Assembly (NCBI RefSeq): GCF_017357405.1
Contig: NZ_CP071597.1
Span: 1,488,001-1,552,000, forward strand
Reading direction: 5' to 3'
Source of the DNA: Halomontanus rarus
GTDB lineage: Archaea; Halobacteriota; Halobacteria; Halobacteriales; Natrialbaceae
DNA length: 64,000 nucleotides
A model generated the notes under the pieces. The model searched no databases. It saw only the letters and a program-made list of their open reading frames with translations, and was not told where the DNA came from. Numbering within the stretch: position 1 is the first letter of the stretch; the number at the start of each line of letters is the position of its first letter. This document shows, piece after piece, positions 51,579-60,928 of the stretch. Both the position numbers and the translations under genes were made by a program.

Positions 51579-52061
51579 TCAGTTCCCGCGGTCGCCATCG
51601 GCCGGCGGCCCAGCGCGATCCGGTGGATCGGAGTCGTCGGCTGACGGCCCGCGGTCAGCTTCGGGCGAATCATCGATCGCTCGTCTATCGCCATCGCCGT
51701 CGTCACCGTCATCCTCGGCCGAGGAAACGACGATCTCGAACGAACTATCCTCGTCGTCCTCGCTCTCGTCACTCTCCTCACTCGAGTCGGTGTCCTCGGC
51801 AGTCGACTCGTCAGTTTCGTCCTCGTCGGTTTCGGTCCCCTCTGCGTCTTCGTTCTGGGTCCGATCTTCGTCGTCGCCGTCCTCCTCACCGCCGAGGACG
51901 TTACTGAGGGGACTTTCACCGTCAGTGACGTCGAAGATCGCCGGCGTCGATCCCATCCCCAGTGCCGGTAGGGCGAACGCCGTCATCGAAACGAAGGTGA
52001 GGAGGACGAGCGCGATGAGGGAGAGCGTGATGGCAACCGATCGATCCGAGTCTCTGGGCAT
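51579..52061 (-). CDS. Signal-anchored acidic low-complexity protein
   Basis: A 160-residue protein: a membrane segment (SVAITLSLIALVLLTFVSMT) near the N-terminus, a short folded part with PAIFDVTDGE and a tail of Asp/Glu/Ser/Thr (DETDESTAEDTDSSEESDES-like) of about 90 residues. It looks like an outward-facing, disordered surface protein of a halophile. There is no motif to assign a function. Confidence 0.6.
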   Translation of the reverse strand: MPRDSDRSVAITLSLIALVLLTFVSMTAFALPALGMGSTPAIFDVTDGESPLSNVLGGEEDGDDEDRTQNEDAEGTETDEDETDESTAEDTDSSEESDESEDDEDSSFEIVVSSAEDDGDDGDGDRRAIDDSPEADRGPSADDSDPPDRAGPPADGDRGN

Positions 52062-52282
52062 TCGACTATCGGATGATCCCTCACCGGATATCTTTGTTAA
52101 GCACAGAGAACCCGTCGACGCGTCCGTGGTACGGTGTGCCGAACCCGAATCCGCGTCGACAAGGATTCGGCCCCACCCGTCATCGTCGAGAGCAACTGAC
52201 AGGAGCCAGTGCCGCCGATAGCGGATGCCTACGTCGATATAGTACCAATTGGGATTATTCAGTCAGAAACGTCCGCGTGAGA

Positions 52283-53674
52283 TCAGTCGTCGGCTTCCGT
52301 CGGCGTCCGAGTCCTCGAGGGCGCGTCCTCGAGGATCGGCGTCCCGTCGGCTTTCGGACCGAGCCGCGGACCGAACGGCGAGCCGTCCGCACCCGGGTCG
52401 ATCACGCGCCGTTTTTCGTAGTCGGTCGATCGTTCGACGGGGACGCGGCCGATCGAGGTGATCATCTCGACGTAGTCGTCGAACGAGCGGAATTCGCCGT
52501 ACTCGCCGCCCGCGCGCTTGGTGATCTCTTCCGAGAGGATGGTCCCCATGAAGTCGTCGGCCCCGCAGTTGAGCATCTTCAGGCCGCCCTCGTCGCCGTA
52601 CTTGACCCACGAGGATTGGATGTGGTCGACGTTGTCCAGGAAGAGCCGCGCGACGGCGATCATGAGTTCGTCCTCGTCCTGCGAGGCACCGCCGGAGACG
52701 ACGCCGTGCTCGAAAAGCGGCGTGTTCTGGTGGATAAAGGAGAGCGGAACGAACTCCGTGATCGCACCGTCGAGGCGGTCCTGTAACTCGCGGATGCGTT
52801 CGAGGTGCATCACGCGGTGCATCTCGTTTTCGACGTGACCGTACATGATCGTCGACGTCATGCCGAGGCCGGCCGCTGCAGCGCCTTCCATCGCCTCGAG
52901 CCAGCCGTCCGTGGATATTTTCCCGGGACAGATGACCTCGCGGACCTCGTCGACGAGGATCTCGGCCGCGGTGCCGGGGACGGTGTCGAGGCCCGCGTCC
53001 CGCAATCGGCTGTACACCTCCTCGTAACTCCAGTCGGTCCCCCGGCGAGCGTGGTAGGCCTCTTCGGGCGTCATCGAGTGGACGTGGACGCCGTCGACGC
53101 TCATCGCCGACATCTGTTCGACGTAGGTGCCGGGATCGGTGTCGTAGGTCTCGGGCGGTTTGTAGTTGACTGCCTTCGGGAACGGGTGGTCCTCGAGCAT
53201 CTCGAGGTGTTCGTCGTCCAGCGCGAATCCGGGGTGGAGCCCCGAGACCGAGGTCACCTCGTAAATTCCGCGCTCGACGGCGTCGCGGACGATCTCGCGG
53301 GACTCGGCGGGCGTCTTGGTGAAGCCTACGGTCTCCTCGTCGTACTCGGATTCGAAGGTGTGGGCCGCGTCCTTGAAGTTACAGAACAGGCAGCCGACGT
53401 TACACGCCGTCGTGACGTTGTTGTTCAGGTTCGCGATGAAGGTGACCTCCTCGCCGACGACCTCGGCGCGGCGGCGGTCTGCGGCCTCGAGAACCAGCTC
53501 TTTTCGTCGTCGATCGATTCCGTCGCCGTCGGTCCCGGTCGTGAGGAGTTCGACGCCGTCGTCGACGGTGAGCCGATCACCGTCGCGTGCCTTCTCGAGG
53601 GCGTTCTCGAACGACTGATCGGTCTCGGGGACGTGCTCGAAGTCGAGATCCGCCTGGGTCACCGGTCGGTCCAT
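52283..53674 (-). CDS. cofH: F0 synthase subunit CofH
   Basis: A 463-residue radical SAM enzyme that works with CofG in building the deazaflavin F0. The cluster motif CNVGCLFC is at C91, C95 and C98, followed by VTSVSGLHPGF and VNYKPPETYD, and the C-terminal block PLSFIHQNTPLFEHG. The start MDRPVTQADLDFEHV is a good family start. It is on the opposite strand to cofG, about 5 kb apart, so the F420 genes are not one operon here. Confidence 0.93.
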   Translation of the reverse strand: MDRPVTQADLDFEHVPETDQSFENALEKARDGDRLTVDDGVELLTTGTDGDGIDRRRKELVLEAADRRRAEVVGEEVTFIANLNNNVTTACNVGCLFCNFKDAAHTFESEYDEETVGFTKTPAESREIVRDAVERGIYEVTSVSGLHPGFALDDEHLEMLEDHPFPKAVNYKPPETYDTDPGTYVEQMSAMSVDGVHVHSMTPEEAYHARRGTDWSYEEVYSRLRDAGLDTVPGTAAEILVDEVREVICPGKISTDGWLEAMEGAAAAGLGMTSTIMYGHVENEMHRVMHLERIRELQDRLDGAITEFVPLSFIHQNTPLFEHGVVSGGASQDEDELMIAVARLFLDNVDHIQSSWVKYGDEGGLKMLNCGADDFMGTILSEEITKRAGGEYGEFRSFDDYVEMITSIGRVPVERSTDYEKRRVIDPGADGSPFGPRLGPKADGTPILEDAPSRTRTPTEADD

Positions 53675-53871
53675 CGTGGATACGATTCCGATGCGGGGAG
53701 AAAAGCGTGGTGGATTCGGCGGTGGCGGCCGGTGTCAGGCCGCGATACTGTTGGTTGCCGATCACGAGTCGGTCGACCGGTCTCGCGAACGGATACTGAA
53801 ACCTTCTTAGGGGCCGACCTCGGCATCTCGAGTATGATACGCGGTGGCTCTTTCAGTCGGGGGTGGCTCGG

Positions 53872-54891
53872 ATGACGAGCGTCAAGGAATTCCGTATCGA
53901 GACCGAGGCGACGGCCGACTCGCTGGGATCGGGGTCGTTCGTCTTCACCGACGACTACTCCGTCTTCGACTGGGGGAAGATGCCCGACCAGATCCCCGAC
54001 AAGGGCGCGAGCCTCTGTACGATGGGCGCGTTCAACTTCGAACTGCTCGAGTCCGAGGGCGTCCCGACCCACTACCGCGGCGTGGTCGAGAACGGCGAGG
54101 TCGTCCCCCTCGCGGAGGCCTCCCGTCCGCCCTGGGAGATGGCGATCGACCTCACGCAGGTTCCGGACCTCCCGCACGAGGGCCGGGACTACGACTACGA
54201 CGCCTACCACGAGGCCGCAGGCGAGAACTTCCTCGTCCCCCTCGAGATCGTCTTCCGCAATCGCGTCCCCGTCGGCTCGAGTCTCCGCCGACGGACCGAG
54301 CCCGCAGACCACGGTCTCGACTTCGAAGCGTGGCCCGACGAGGCCGTCGACCTCGCGGAGCCGATCGTCGAGTTCTCGACGAAGTACGAGGAGGGCGATC
54401 GGTACCTCGCGCGCGAGGAAGCCGATTCGATCGCCGGGGTCGCGGATATCGAGGAGTTAGAGGCGGTCGCACTCGAGGTCAACCGGATCGTCACCGAGCA
54501 AGCCGAGTCGGCGGGGCTCACCCACGAAGACGGGAAGATTGAGTGTCTGTACTATAGCGACGAAATCCGCGTCGCCGACGTCGTCGGCACCTTCGACGAG
54601 AACCGCTTCGGCTACGAGGGAACGCAGCTCTCGAAGGAGGTGCTCCGCCAGTATCACAAGCGCACCCAGCCCGAGTGGGTCGAGGCCGTCGCCGAAGCCA
54701 AGACGAGAGCGAAACGCGAGGACGTCGCCGACTGGAAGTCCCTCTGTGCGGTCGACCCCGACCCGCTCGAGGAACGCGTTCTCGAGACCGCTCGCAACAT
54801 GTACTGTGCGGGGACCAACGCCTACACCGGACGGGAACTGTTCGACGCGCCGCCGCTCTCGAGTGCCATCGGATCGGTGCAGGGGCTCTAA
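53872..54891 (+). CDS. purC: SAICAR synthetase
   Basis: A 339-residue enzyme that joins aspartate to CAIR in purine synthesis. It carries the family signature [14 protein letters not shown] and the second block [20 protein letters not shown] with SDE, typical of archaeal PurC. The ATG at 53872 ([13 protein letters not shown]) is preferred to a nearby GTG. The start is 197 bp from the divergent cofH gene. Confidence 0.93.
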   Translation: MTSVKEFRIETEATADSLGSGSFVFTDDYSVFDWGKMPDQIPDKGASLCTMGAFNFELLESEGVPTHYRGVVENGEVVPLAEASRPPWEMAIDLTQVPDLPHEGRDYDYDAYHEAAGENFLVPLEIVFRNRVPVGSSLRRRTEPADHGLDFEAWPDEAVDLAEPIVEFSTKYEEGDRYLAREEADSIAGVADIEELEAVALEVNRIVTEQAESAGLTHEDGKIECLYYSDEIRVADVVGTFDENRFGYEGTQLSKEVLRQYHKRTQPEWVEAVAEAKTRAKREDVADWKSLCAVDPDPLEERVLETARNMYCAGTNAYTGRELFDAPPLSSAIGSVQGL

Positions 54892-55010
54892 ATATAGACG
54901 GTCGACTCACCGCTCTCGTCCGTTAGCGACTCGAGCGACATCTTCGATCTACCGGGGCTTGCACGTGAACACCAAACCACGAAAGCCGACAGTACCCGTA
55001 GCCTACTCGT

Positions 55011-55418
55011 ATGGAAGACACCGAATTCTATGGACTCGTCCAGGAGGCCAGCCACGCCGACACGACCGACGGCGCGCAAATCGCGAGCGAGGCCGTCCTC
55101 GAGACGCTCGGCGAAACGCTCACCGCGGGCGAAGCCGAGAACGTCGCCACCCTGCTGCCGGGTGAGCTGGCGACCCACCTCGAGAACGCCGACCACGACG
55201 GTTCCAGTTACGACCGCGAGGCGTTCGTCGAACGCGTGGGAGAGCGCCTTCGCGAGGCGGAGCTGGATTCCGACGAGGCCGAGCGGTACACGCAGGGCGT
55301 GACCGACGCGCTGGCGGCGGCGCTGACACGGAACGAGTTGCGGGACGTGAAGGCACAGCTCGACGCCGGGATCCACCCGCTGTTCGAGGGCGTCGATATC
55401 GATCGGGAGACGGTCTGA
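55011..55418 (+). CDS. DUF2267 family protein
   Basis: A 135-residue helical acidic protein, MEDTEFYGLVQEASHADTTD, with the DUF2267 repeat pattern (ASEAVLETLGETLTAGEAEN, LLPGELATHLENADHDG, and again LREAELDSDEAERYTQGV). The family is soluble, of unknown function, and sometimes linked to stress. It converges with the purU-like gene. Confidence 0.8.
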   Translation: MEDTEFYGLVQEASHADTTDGAQIASEAVLETLGETLTAGEAENVATLLPGELATHLENADHDGSSYDREAFVERVGERLREAELDSDEAERYTQGVTDALAAALTRNELRDVKAQLDAGIHPLFEGVDIDRETV

Positions 55419-55431
55419 GGGTGCCTCTCGG

Positions 55432-55488
55432 CTCGAAAAACACGAAGGGCGAGAAAGAAAGCCGAAAACCGAAAACCGAACTGGAACC
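55432..55488 (-). terminator. T-rich hexamer tract after the purU-like gene
   Basis: On the minus strand the tract begins right after the TGA at 55491 and reads GGTTCC, AGTTCG, GTTTTC, GGTTTT, a run of period-six T-rich units. It separates the gene from DUF2267 (stop at 55418) as a probable terminator. Confidence 0.4.
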
Positions 55489-55490
55489 GG

Positions 55491-56441
55491 TCAGTGATCG
55501 TCGGCGACGACGCTCCCGATGCCGTCGACCGGCCGATCCGGCGTGAACTCCTCGATTTCTTCGGGAAGGCCCAGCTGGTAGCGGGTGCCGTTCTCGCGGA
55601 CGGTCGTCCGACCGCGGTGGACGGAGACGTCGCCGTTCAGGTGGAGGCGAACGGCTTCGATCAACGCGTCGGCCTCGAGGGGCTGTCCGCGCTCTTTCAT
55701 CGCATCTAGGTCGGCGTCGTCGGGGACGTCGAACGCCCGCTGGGTGATGATCGGCCCCTGATCGAGGTCGGTCGTCACGTAGTGGGCGGTGACGCCGGCG
55801 ACGCGGACGCCCTCCTCGATGGCCTGACGGTAGGCTTCCGCGCCGGGGAACGCCGGCAGCAGCGAGGGGTGAACGTTGATGATGCGGTCCTCGTACCGGA
55901 AGACGACGTTCGGGCTGAGAATGCGCATGTACCGGGCGAGGACGATCAGGTCCGCGTCGTACTCCGCGAGCAACTCGAGCAGTCGCTCCTCGTTTTGCTG
56001 GCCGCTCTCGGTCCCGATATCGTGGAAGGGAACCCCGTAGTGTTCGGCCAGCGGCTGGAGGTCGTCGTGGTTGCCGATCACCACGCCGATGTCGGCGCCG
56101 AGGGTGTCGTTCGCCCACGCTTCGAACATGGCTTCGAGGCAGTGGCTCTCCTTCGTGACGAGGACGGCGATCTGCTGGTTCTCGCGGTCGGCGGGGAACC
56201 GGACCTGCACGTCGAGTCCGAGGTCGTCGCCGAGGTCGTGGAGGTCTTCGCGGAGCGTCTCTTCCGTACAGACCATCTCCGAGGTGTCGACGGCGAGGTA
56301 CATCCGAAAGACGCCGTCGCGGACCGCCTGATCGAGGTCCTCGATGTTGACTCCGCGCTCGAAGAGGAGGCTCGTCACCCGGGCGATCAGCCCGGTGTCG
56401 TCTCCTCCGATGACCGTGATTTCGGTTACGTCGGTCGTCAT
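55491..56441 (-). CDS. purU: Formyltetrahydrofolate deformylase-like protein with ACT domain
   Basis: A 316-residue two-domain enzyme. Residues 1-80 are an ACT domain (MTTDVTEITVIGGDDTGLIA), and about 85-235 a formyltransferase fold with IGNHDDLQPLAEHYGVPFHD and INVHPSLLPAFPGAEAYR, carrying the N-H-D-type catalytic set. PurU hydrolyses 10-formyl-THF to formate and THF. A 75-residue C-terminal extension (DALIEAVRLHLNGDVSVHRG) is longer than the bacterial enzyme. Its place beside purS/purQ and purC raises the alternative that it acts as the GAR formyltransferase. Confidence 0.85.
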   Translation of the reverse strand: MTTDVTEITVIGGDDTGLIARVTSLLFERGVNIEDLDQAVRDGVFRMYLAVDTSEMVCTEETLREDLHDLGDDLGLDVQVRFPADRENQQIAVLVTKESHCLEAMFEAWANDTLGADIGVVIGNHDDLQPLAEHYGVPFHDIGTESGQQNEERLLELLAEYDADLIVLARYMRILSPNVVFRYEDRIINVHPSLLPAFPGAEAYRQAIEEGVRVAGVTAHYVTTDLDQGPIITQRAFDVPDDADLDAMKERGQPLEADALIEAVRLHLNGDVSVHRGRTTVRENGTRYQLGLPEEIEEFTPDRPVDGIGSVVADDH

Positions 56442-56719
56442 CGGCGCCACCTCCGCTCGAGCGAAGTTCGAGACATCACTCCCTTCTCAAGCGGTCGGGG
56501 GGTAAAAGCCTTCATTTCTGTCTCGAGCGGGAGAAAGCGACGCTTCGATGGAAACTACTAAACGGTACTGCACACCTTATCGCATAGCCGTCGTGCGATT
56601 AGGATGTGAATAGTTTCAGTTGTTGCTGTATTCCACAGTTCCAATACGGCACCTCGAGTACTGGATTATCGGCACAGGAAGTGATATCGTTCTGATTGGT
56701 GTAGTATCGGTATCCGAAT

Positions 56720-56881
56720 TCAGTCGTAATCACGATCCTTCCGTCCACCACGGTCAGAGAGACAGAGCCCGGTCACGATTCCAGCGGCGATAAACAGAGG
56801 CGATCTCTCGAGCGACGGGACGGGAGTGGCGCAGTCGACGATCGAGGACGCGGGCGCCACCAACAGTTCACGCCCACCCAC
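56720..56881 (-). CDS. Possible 53-residue small membrane protein
   Basis: A short frame starting with GTG and ending TGA in the 500-bp gap (56442-56949) between the purU-like gene and purS. It has one hydrophobic segment, SPLFIAAGIVTGLCLS, followed by a charged end DRGGRKDRDYD. It has no known homology and could be chance. The rest of the gap is AT-richer, with nothing else supported. Confidence 0.22.
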   Translation of the reverse strand: MGGRELLVAPASSIVDCATPVPSLERSPLFIAAGIVTGLCLSDRGGRKDRDYD

Positions 56882-56949
56882 TATCCACGAACGTGCATCA
56901 CGGACCGAAGGCGAAAGCGTTTTTGAGCACGGATACGGGGATTCAGATA

Positions 56950-57201
56950 ATGACCGCCTACACCGCGACGGTGACGGTTCGACTCAAACACGGCGTCCTC
57001 GATCCGGAAGCCGAGACCACACAGCGCGCACTCGAGCGACTGGGCTTCGAACTCGCCGATCTGCGTTCCGCGGATCGGTTCGAGATCGACCTCGAGGCCG
57101 ACTCGACGGGCGAGGCCGAAGACCGCGTCGACGAGATGGCCGAACGGCTGCTGGCCAACCCGACCATCCACGACTACGACGTCGACATCGCGGAGCGATA
57201 G
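56950..57201 (+). CDS. purS: Phosphoribosylformylglycinamidine synthase subunit PurS
   Basis: An 83-residue small subunit, MTAYTATVTVRLKHGVLDPE, with ALERLGFELADLRSADRFEID, the PurS fold. With PurQ and PurL it turns FGAR to FGAM. The start at 56950 follows a TTTTTGAGC region that may be its promoter. Upstream of purQ in an operon. Confidence 0.95.
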   Translation: MTAYTATVTVRLKHGVLDPEAETTQRALERLGFELADLRSADRFEIDLEADSTGEAEDRVDEMAERLLANPTIHDYDVDIAER

Positions 57202-57202
57202 G

Positions 57203-57265
57203 ATGACGGTCTCGATCACACTGCCGTCGACCGGCGGTCGCCACACCGAGGGGTGGCGACTGTGA
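57203..57265 (+). other. Twenty-codon bridging ORF between purS and purQ
   Basis: The ATG follows the purS TAG by one base, and the TGA overlaps the purQ GTG by two bases. The 20-residue product (MTVSITLPSTGGRHTEGWRL) has no known function. Such an ORF could pass ribosomes from purS to purQ, keeping the two subunits balanced; it may equally be chance. Confidence 0.3.
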
Positions 57266-57948
57266 CGGTCGCCATCATCCGATTCGGCGGCTCGAACTGC
57301 GACCGCGACGCCGAGCGCGCCCTCGAGTACCTCGGCATCGACGCCGAAATCGTCTGGCACGAGGACGAGGACGGCCTCCCCGCAGAGACGACCGGCATCC
57401 TGCTTCCCGGCGGTTTCTCCTACGGTGACTACCTCCGGGCGGGCGCGATGGCCGCGCGCTCGCCGATCATGGACGAGGTTCGCGAGGCCGCCGCCGACGG
57501 CGTTCCCGTCCTCGGCGTCTGCAACGGCGCGCAGGTCGGCTGCGAGTCCGGATTGACGGAGGGCGCGTTCACGACCAACGAGAGCGCCCGCTTCCAGTGC
57601 GAGCATGTCTATCTCCGCGTCGAACGCGACGACACCCCCTGGACCGCCGCTTACGAGGCCGGCGAGGTCATCGAGGTCCCGATCGCCCACGGCGAGGGTC
57701 GCTACGAGATCGACGACGACCGCCTCGACGAACTCGAGGAGGAGGGTCGCGTGCTCTTTCGCTACTGCGACGAGAACGGCGACGTCGACGATCCGAGCGT
57801 GAACCCGAACGGATCGAAACACAACGTCGCTGGCGTCCTCGGCGACTCCGAGACCGTCGCGGTGTTGATGCCCCACCCCGAACGGGCGACGCTGCCCGAC
57901 GTCGGCGGTGTCGACGGACAGGGGATTCTCGAAGGGTTCGCCCGGTAG
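57262..57948 (+). CDS. purQ: FGAM synthase glutaminase subunit PurQ
   Basis: A 228-residue class I glutaminase. The nucleophile cysteine is at C87 in PVLGVCNGAQVG, and the C-terminal His/Glu pair is in MPHPERATLP. The GTG at 57262 gives MTVAIIRFGGSNCDRDAER, the normal start; a GTG three codons earlier (57253) would add three residues. It supplies ammonia to PurL, which is not in the window. Confidence 0.95.
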   Translation: MTVAIIRFGGSNCDRDAERALEYLGIDAEIVWHEDEDGLPAETTGILLPGGFSYGDYLRAGAMAARSPIMDEVREAAADGVPVLGVCNGAQVGCESGLTEGAFTTNESARFQCEHVYLRVERDDTPWTAAYEAGEVIEVPIAHGEGRYEIDDDRLDELEEEGRVLFRYCDENGDVDDPSVNPNGSKHNVAGVLGDSETVAVLMPHPERATLPDVGGVDGQGILEGFAR

Positions 57949-58008
57949 TCGACAACGCTGGAGGGCCACAGTCGTACTATCGAAACCGAACGCGACGCCA
58001 GCCCGGTG

Positions 58009-59352
58009 TCACTCCGACGTCGTCGGTTCGTCCGCGGGCGCGTCCTGCCGGTCTTCGTCGAGGTGACACGCGTTCCGACGACCGGACACCGCTTCGCGGA
58101 GTTCGGGTTTCGACTCCTGACAGACGGTCGGAAACGCCTCGCGAAGCACCCGGAGTGCGTCGTCGCCCCGACCGTTCGCGAGATGGTCGACCGCCGTCGT
58201 GAACACCTCGTCTGCGCGCGCATCCTCGAGCGTCTCGGGGAGCTCGTAGGCCGCGCGGAGTCGCCGTTCGACCTCGTCGACGGGGAGCGTGTCCGGGACG
58301 TCGGCCTCGTCGATCGATTGTTCCGGCGACAGCAGTTCGAACAGCTTGCCGACCGTCAGATTTCCGCTGGCGACTCGTTGCTCGAAGTCGAGGACAGCGC
58401 GCCAGGTGGCCTGGTCGAACGCGTACTCGTCCGGCTGGATGACCGCCGGACAGCGGGTGTGAAAGCGACAGCCTCGCGGCGGGTTCGACGGGTCGGGGAC
58501 GTCGCCGGTGAGTCGCACTCGGTCGCGATCACGATCGAGATCGCGGTCGGCCGAGATATCCGCGGACGGAATCGCCGAGAGCAGCGCTCGCGTGTAGGGA
58601 TGCTGGGGGTCCGAAAACAGCACCTCGGTCGGCCCGACCTCGACGAACTCGCCGAGGTACATCACGCCGACGCGGTCGCAGATCTCGCGGACGACGCCGA
58701 GGTTGTGACTGATGAGGAGGACACTCAGGCCAAACTCCGTCTGGAGGTCGTCCATCAGCGAGAGGATCTCGGCCTGGATCGACACGTCGAGCGCCGAGAC
58801 GGGTTCGTCGGCGACGAGCAGCCGCGGGTTCAACACTAGCGCGCGTGCCAGACCGACGCGCTGTGTTTGCCCGCCGGAGAGTTCGTGCGGGTACCGGTCG
58901 ATGTCCTCGGCCTGTAATCCCACGCGCACCAGCAACTGCTCGACGATCTGACGCCGCCGCTTTCGATCGGTCATTCCGTGGACGATCAGCGGCTCGGCGA
59001 TCGACTCCCCGATACTCATCCGGGGGTCGAAACTCGAGTCCGGATCCTGAAAGATCATCTGCGCCTCCCGGCGGAACCGCTCGAGTTCCGACCGGTCGAG
59101 CTCGACGAGATCCCGCCCGTCGAAGCGAACCGAACCCGCCGTCGGTTCCTCGAGTTGGAGGATGGTCCGAGCGGCCGTCGACTTCCCGCAGCCGGACTCG
59201 CCGACGATCCCGAACGTCTCGCCGTCCTCGAGCTCGAAGCTGATCCCGTCGACGGCCTTCACGCGGCCGACCTCCGCGTTCGTGATCCCCTCGGTCAGAG
59301 TGAAGTGCTTCTCGAGCCCGTCGACCTCGAGGAGCGGTCGACCGTCCGTCAT
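58009..59352 (-). CDS. Peptide ABC transporter ATPase, DppF-like
   Basis: A 447-residue ABC ATPase of the oligopeptide/dipeptide group. Walker A GESGCGKST, signature SGGQTQRVGLARAL, Walker B LLVADEPVSALD and the H-loop SHNLGVV are present, followed by the Oligo_HPY region with RGCRFHTRCP. A further C-terminal extension of about 120 residues (EQSIDEADVPDTLPVDEVER) is longer than typical. Its start overlaps the stop of the DppD-like gene by 4 bp. No permease or solute-binding gene is adjacent. Confidence 0.88.
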   Translation of the reverse strand: MTDGRPLLEVDGLEKHFTLTEGITNAEVGRVKAVDGISFELEDGETFGIVGESGCGKSTAARTILQLEEPTAGSVRFDGRDLVELDRSELERFRREAQMIFQDPDSSFDPRMSIGESIAEPLIVHGMTDRKRRRQIVEQLLVRVGLQAEDIDRYPHELSGGQTQRVGLARALVLNPRLLVADEPVSALDVSIQAEILSLMDDLQTEFGLSVLLISHNLGVVREICDRVGVMYLGEFVEVGPTEVLFSDPQHPYTRALLSAIPSADISADRDLDRDRDRVRLTGDVPDPSNPPRGCRFHTRCPAVIQPDEYAFDQATWRAVLDFEQRVASGNLTVGKLFELLSPEQSIDEADVPDTLPVDEVERRLRAAYELPETLEDARADEVFTTAVDHLANGRGDDALRVLREAFPTVCQESKPELREAVSGRRNACHLDEDRQDAPADEPTTSE

Positions 59353-60404
59353 TCGCCGTCACCCGTCTCCCGCTCTGGTTTCCGATCGGCAACGGGGGTG
59401 CCCGAAGCGGGCTCCGGGAGTCGGCCATCACCGCCCTCGTAGTGGATACACGACACGCAGTGGTCGTGGTCCTCGTCTGGCTCGGACAGCGACGGCTGTT
59501 CGCCGGTTCGACACGCCTCTCTGACGTAGTCACACCGCGGATGGTACCGACACCCCCTCGGCGGGTCGGTCGGGCTCGGGAGCGAACCCGGAATGGGCTC
59601 GAGACCGCCGGGTCGGCCCGGGAGACACTCGAGCAGCGCTCGCGTGTACGGGTGTGCCGGATTTTCGAAGATCGCTTCCACGGGACCCGTTTCCATCACC
59701 TTCCCCGCGTACACGACGACGACGCGGTCGGCGATCTCGGCGACGACGCCGAGGTCGTGCGTGACGAAGACGATGCTCGTATCGAACTCCCGCTGGAGTT
59801 CGCGGAAGAGGTCGAGAATCTGCGCTTCGATCGTGACGTCGAGGGCGGTCGTCGGCTCGTCGGCGACGAGCAGATCCGGCTCGCAGGCCAGCGCGATCGC
59901 GATCGCGACCCGTTGTTTCATTCCGCCGGAGAACTCGTGCGGGTAGTCGTCGATTCGATTGCCCGCCTCCGGAATACCGACGGCCTCGAGGAGGGAGACC
60001 GCTTTCCGGCGGGCCGTCGTCTCCGCGACCTCCCGGTGGGCGTGGATCGCCTCCCGAATCTGGTCGCCGACGGTGTAGACGGGATTGAGCGCCCCTTGCG
60101 GGTTCTGGAAGACGTGGCCGATTCGACCGCCGCGAAGGTCTCGAAGCTCGTCGTCCGAGAGGGTCGTCACGTCGGTCCCGTCGAAGCGTATCTTCCCGCC
60201 GGCGATCTCGCCCGGCGGGGTGGGGATCAGTCGGGTGATCGATTCGCACGTCACGGATTTTCCCGAGCCGCTCTCACCGACGAGACAGACGGTTTCACCG
60301 CGGTCGACGTCGAAGCTCACGCCGTCGACCGCCTTGACGAGACCCTCGTCGGTGTGAAAGTACGTTTGCAGGTCGCGTATCGACAGGAGGGGATCGTCGG
60401 GCAT
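59349..60404 (-). CDS. Peptide ABC transporter ATPase, DppD-like
   Basis: A 351-residue ABC ATPase, MPDDPLLSIRDLQTYFHTDE, with Walker A GESGSGKSVT, the signature SGGMKQRVAIAIAL, Walker B LLVADEPTTALD and the Oligo_HPY end RGCRYHPRCD. The C-terminal cysteines (HDHCVSCIHYE) belong to the usual metal-type finger of this family. It is the promoter-side gene of the pair. Permeases must be encoded elsewhere or have been lost. Confidence 0.9.
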   Translation of the reverse strand: MPDDPLLSIRDLQTYFHTDEGLVKAVDGVSFDVDRGETVCLVGESGSGKSVTCESITRLIPTPPGEIAGGKIRFDGTDVTTLSDDELRDLRGGRIGHVFQNPQGALNPVYTVGDQIREAIHAHREVAETTARRKAVSLLEAVGIPEAGNRIDDYPHEFSGGMKQRVAIAIALACEPDLLVADEPTTALDVTIEAQILDLFRELQREFDTSIVFVTHDLGVVAEIADRVVVVYAGKVMETGPVEAIFENPAHPYTRALLECLPGRPGGLEPIPGSLPSPTDPPRGCRYHPRCDYVREACRTGEQPSLSEPDEDHDHCVSCIHYEGGDGRLPEPASGTPVADRKPERETGDGE

Positions 60405-60852
60405 AACTCTGAGAGGGGGTCACGACACCACTCGGCAGACACACGATATACGATCGTCGGACGGGGACGAACACGAAGCGACGACGTCGGACCCCGACGG
60501 AGAGACGATCGTGTGTCGCGGTGCAGCGACTGGTGATTCGGGTTGGTCGTACTACCCAGCGCATCGGTCTATATGTTTTCCTTCGGGAGACCGTCACGAG
60601 ACACCCTCGAGTGCGAGCCACGACAGCAGCCGATCACCGACACCGCTCGTCGGTACCCTCCCTCATCCGGACTGCTTCACCGTGAATCGCACACCGTGGA
60701 CCGCCTCACGGTCAAACGGTCCGAACACAGAGGGGTTCCGATCACCGATCGATACGTTCACTCTCCGCCCAGCCCGGCCCGTTCTCCTCGACCGACTGTC
60801 GGCACAATTTGGCACACAGCGGGATCGAATCGCACGATTCGTCACGACTCAG

Positions 60853-60867
60853 GAATTGAGTCAATTC
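60853..60867. promoter_or_regulatory. Palindrome upstream of the histidine kinase gene
   Basis: GAATTGA and TCAATTC are perfect 7-bp arms around a single G, 62 nt before the kinase ATG and just upstream of a TATA-like ATTAAAG (60870-60876). It is a plausible activator or repressor site. The rest of the gap 60405-60928 shows no supported gene. Confidence 0.45.
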
Positions 60868-60928
60868 GAACATTAAAGAGGGTATAGTTCCTTGACCGCA
60901 CGAAACACGGCCCGAAGTGATCGTCACT

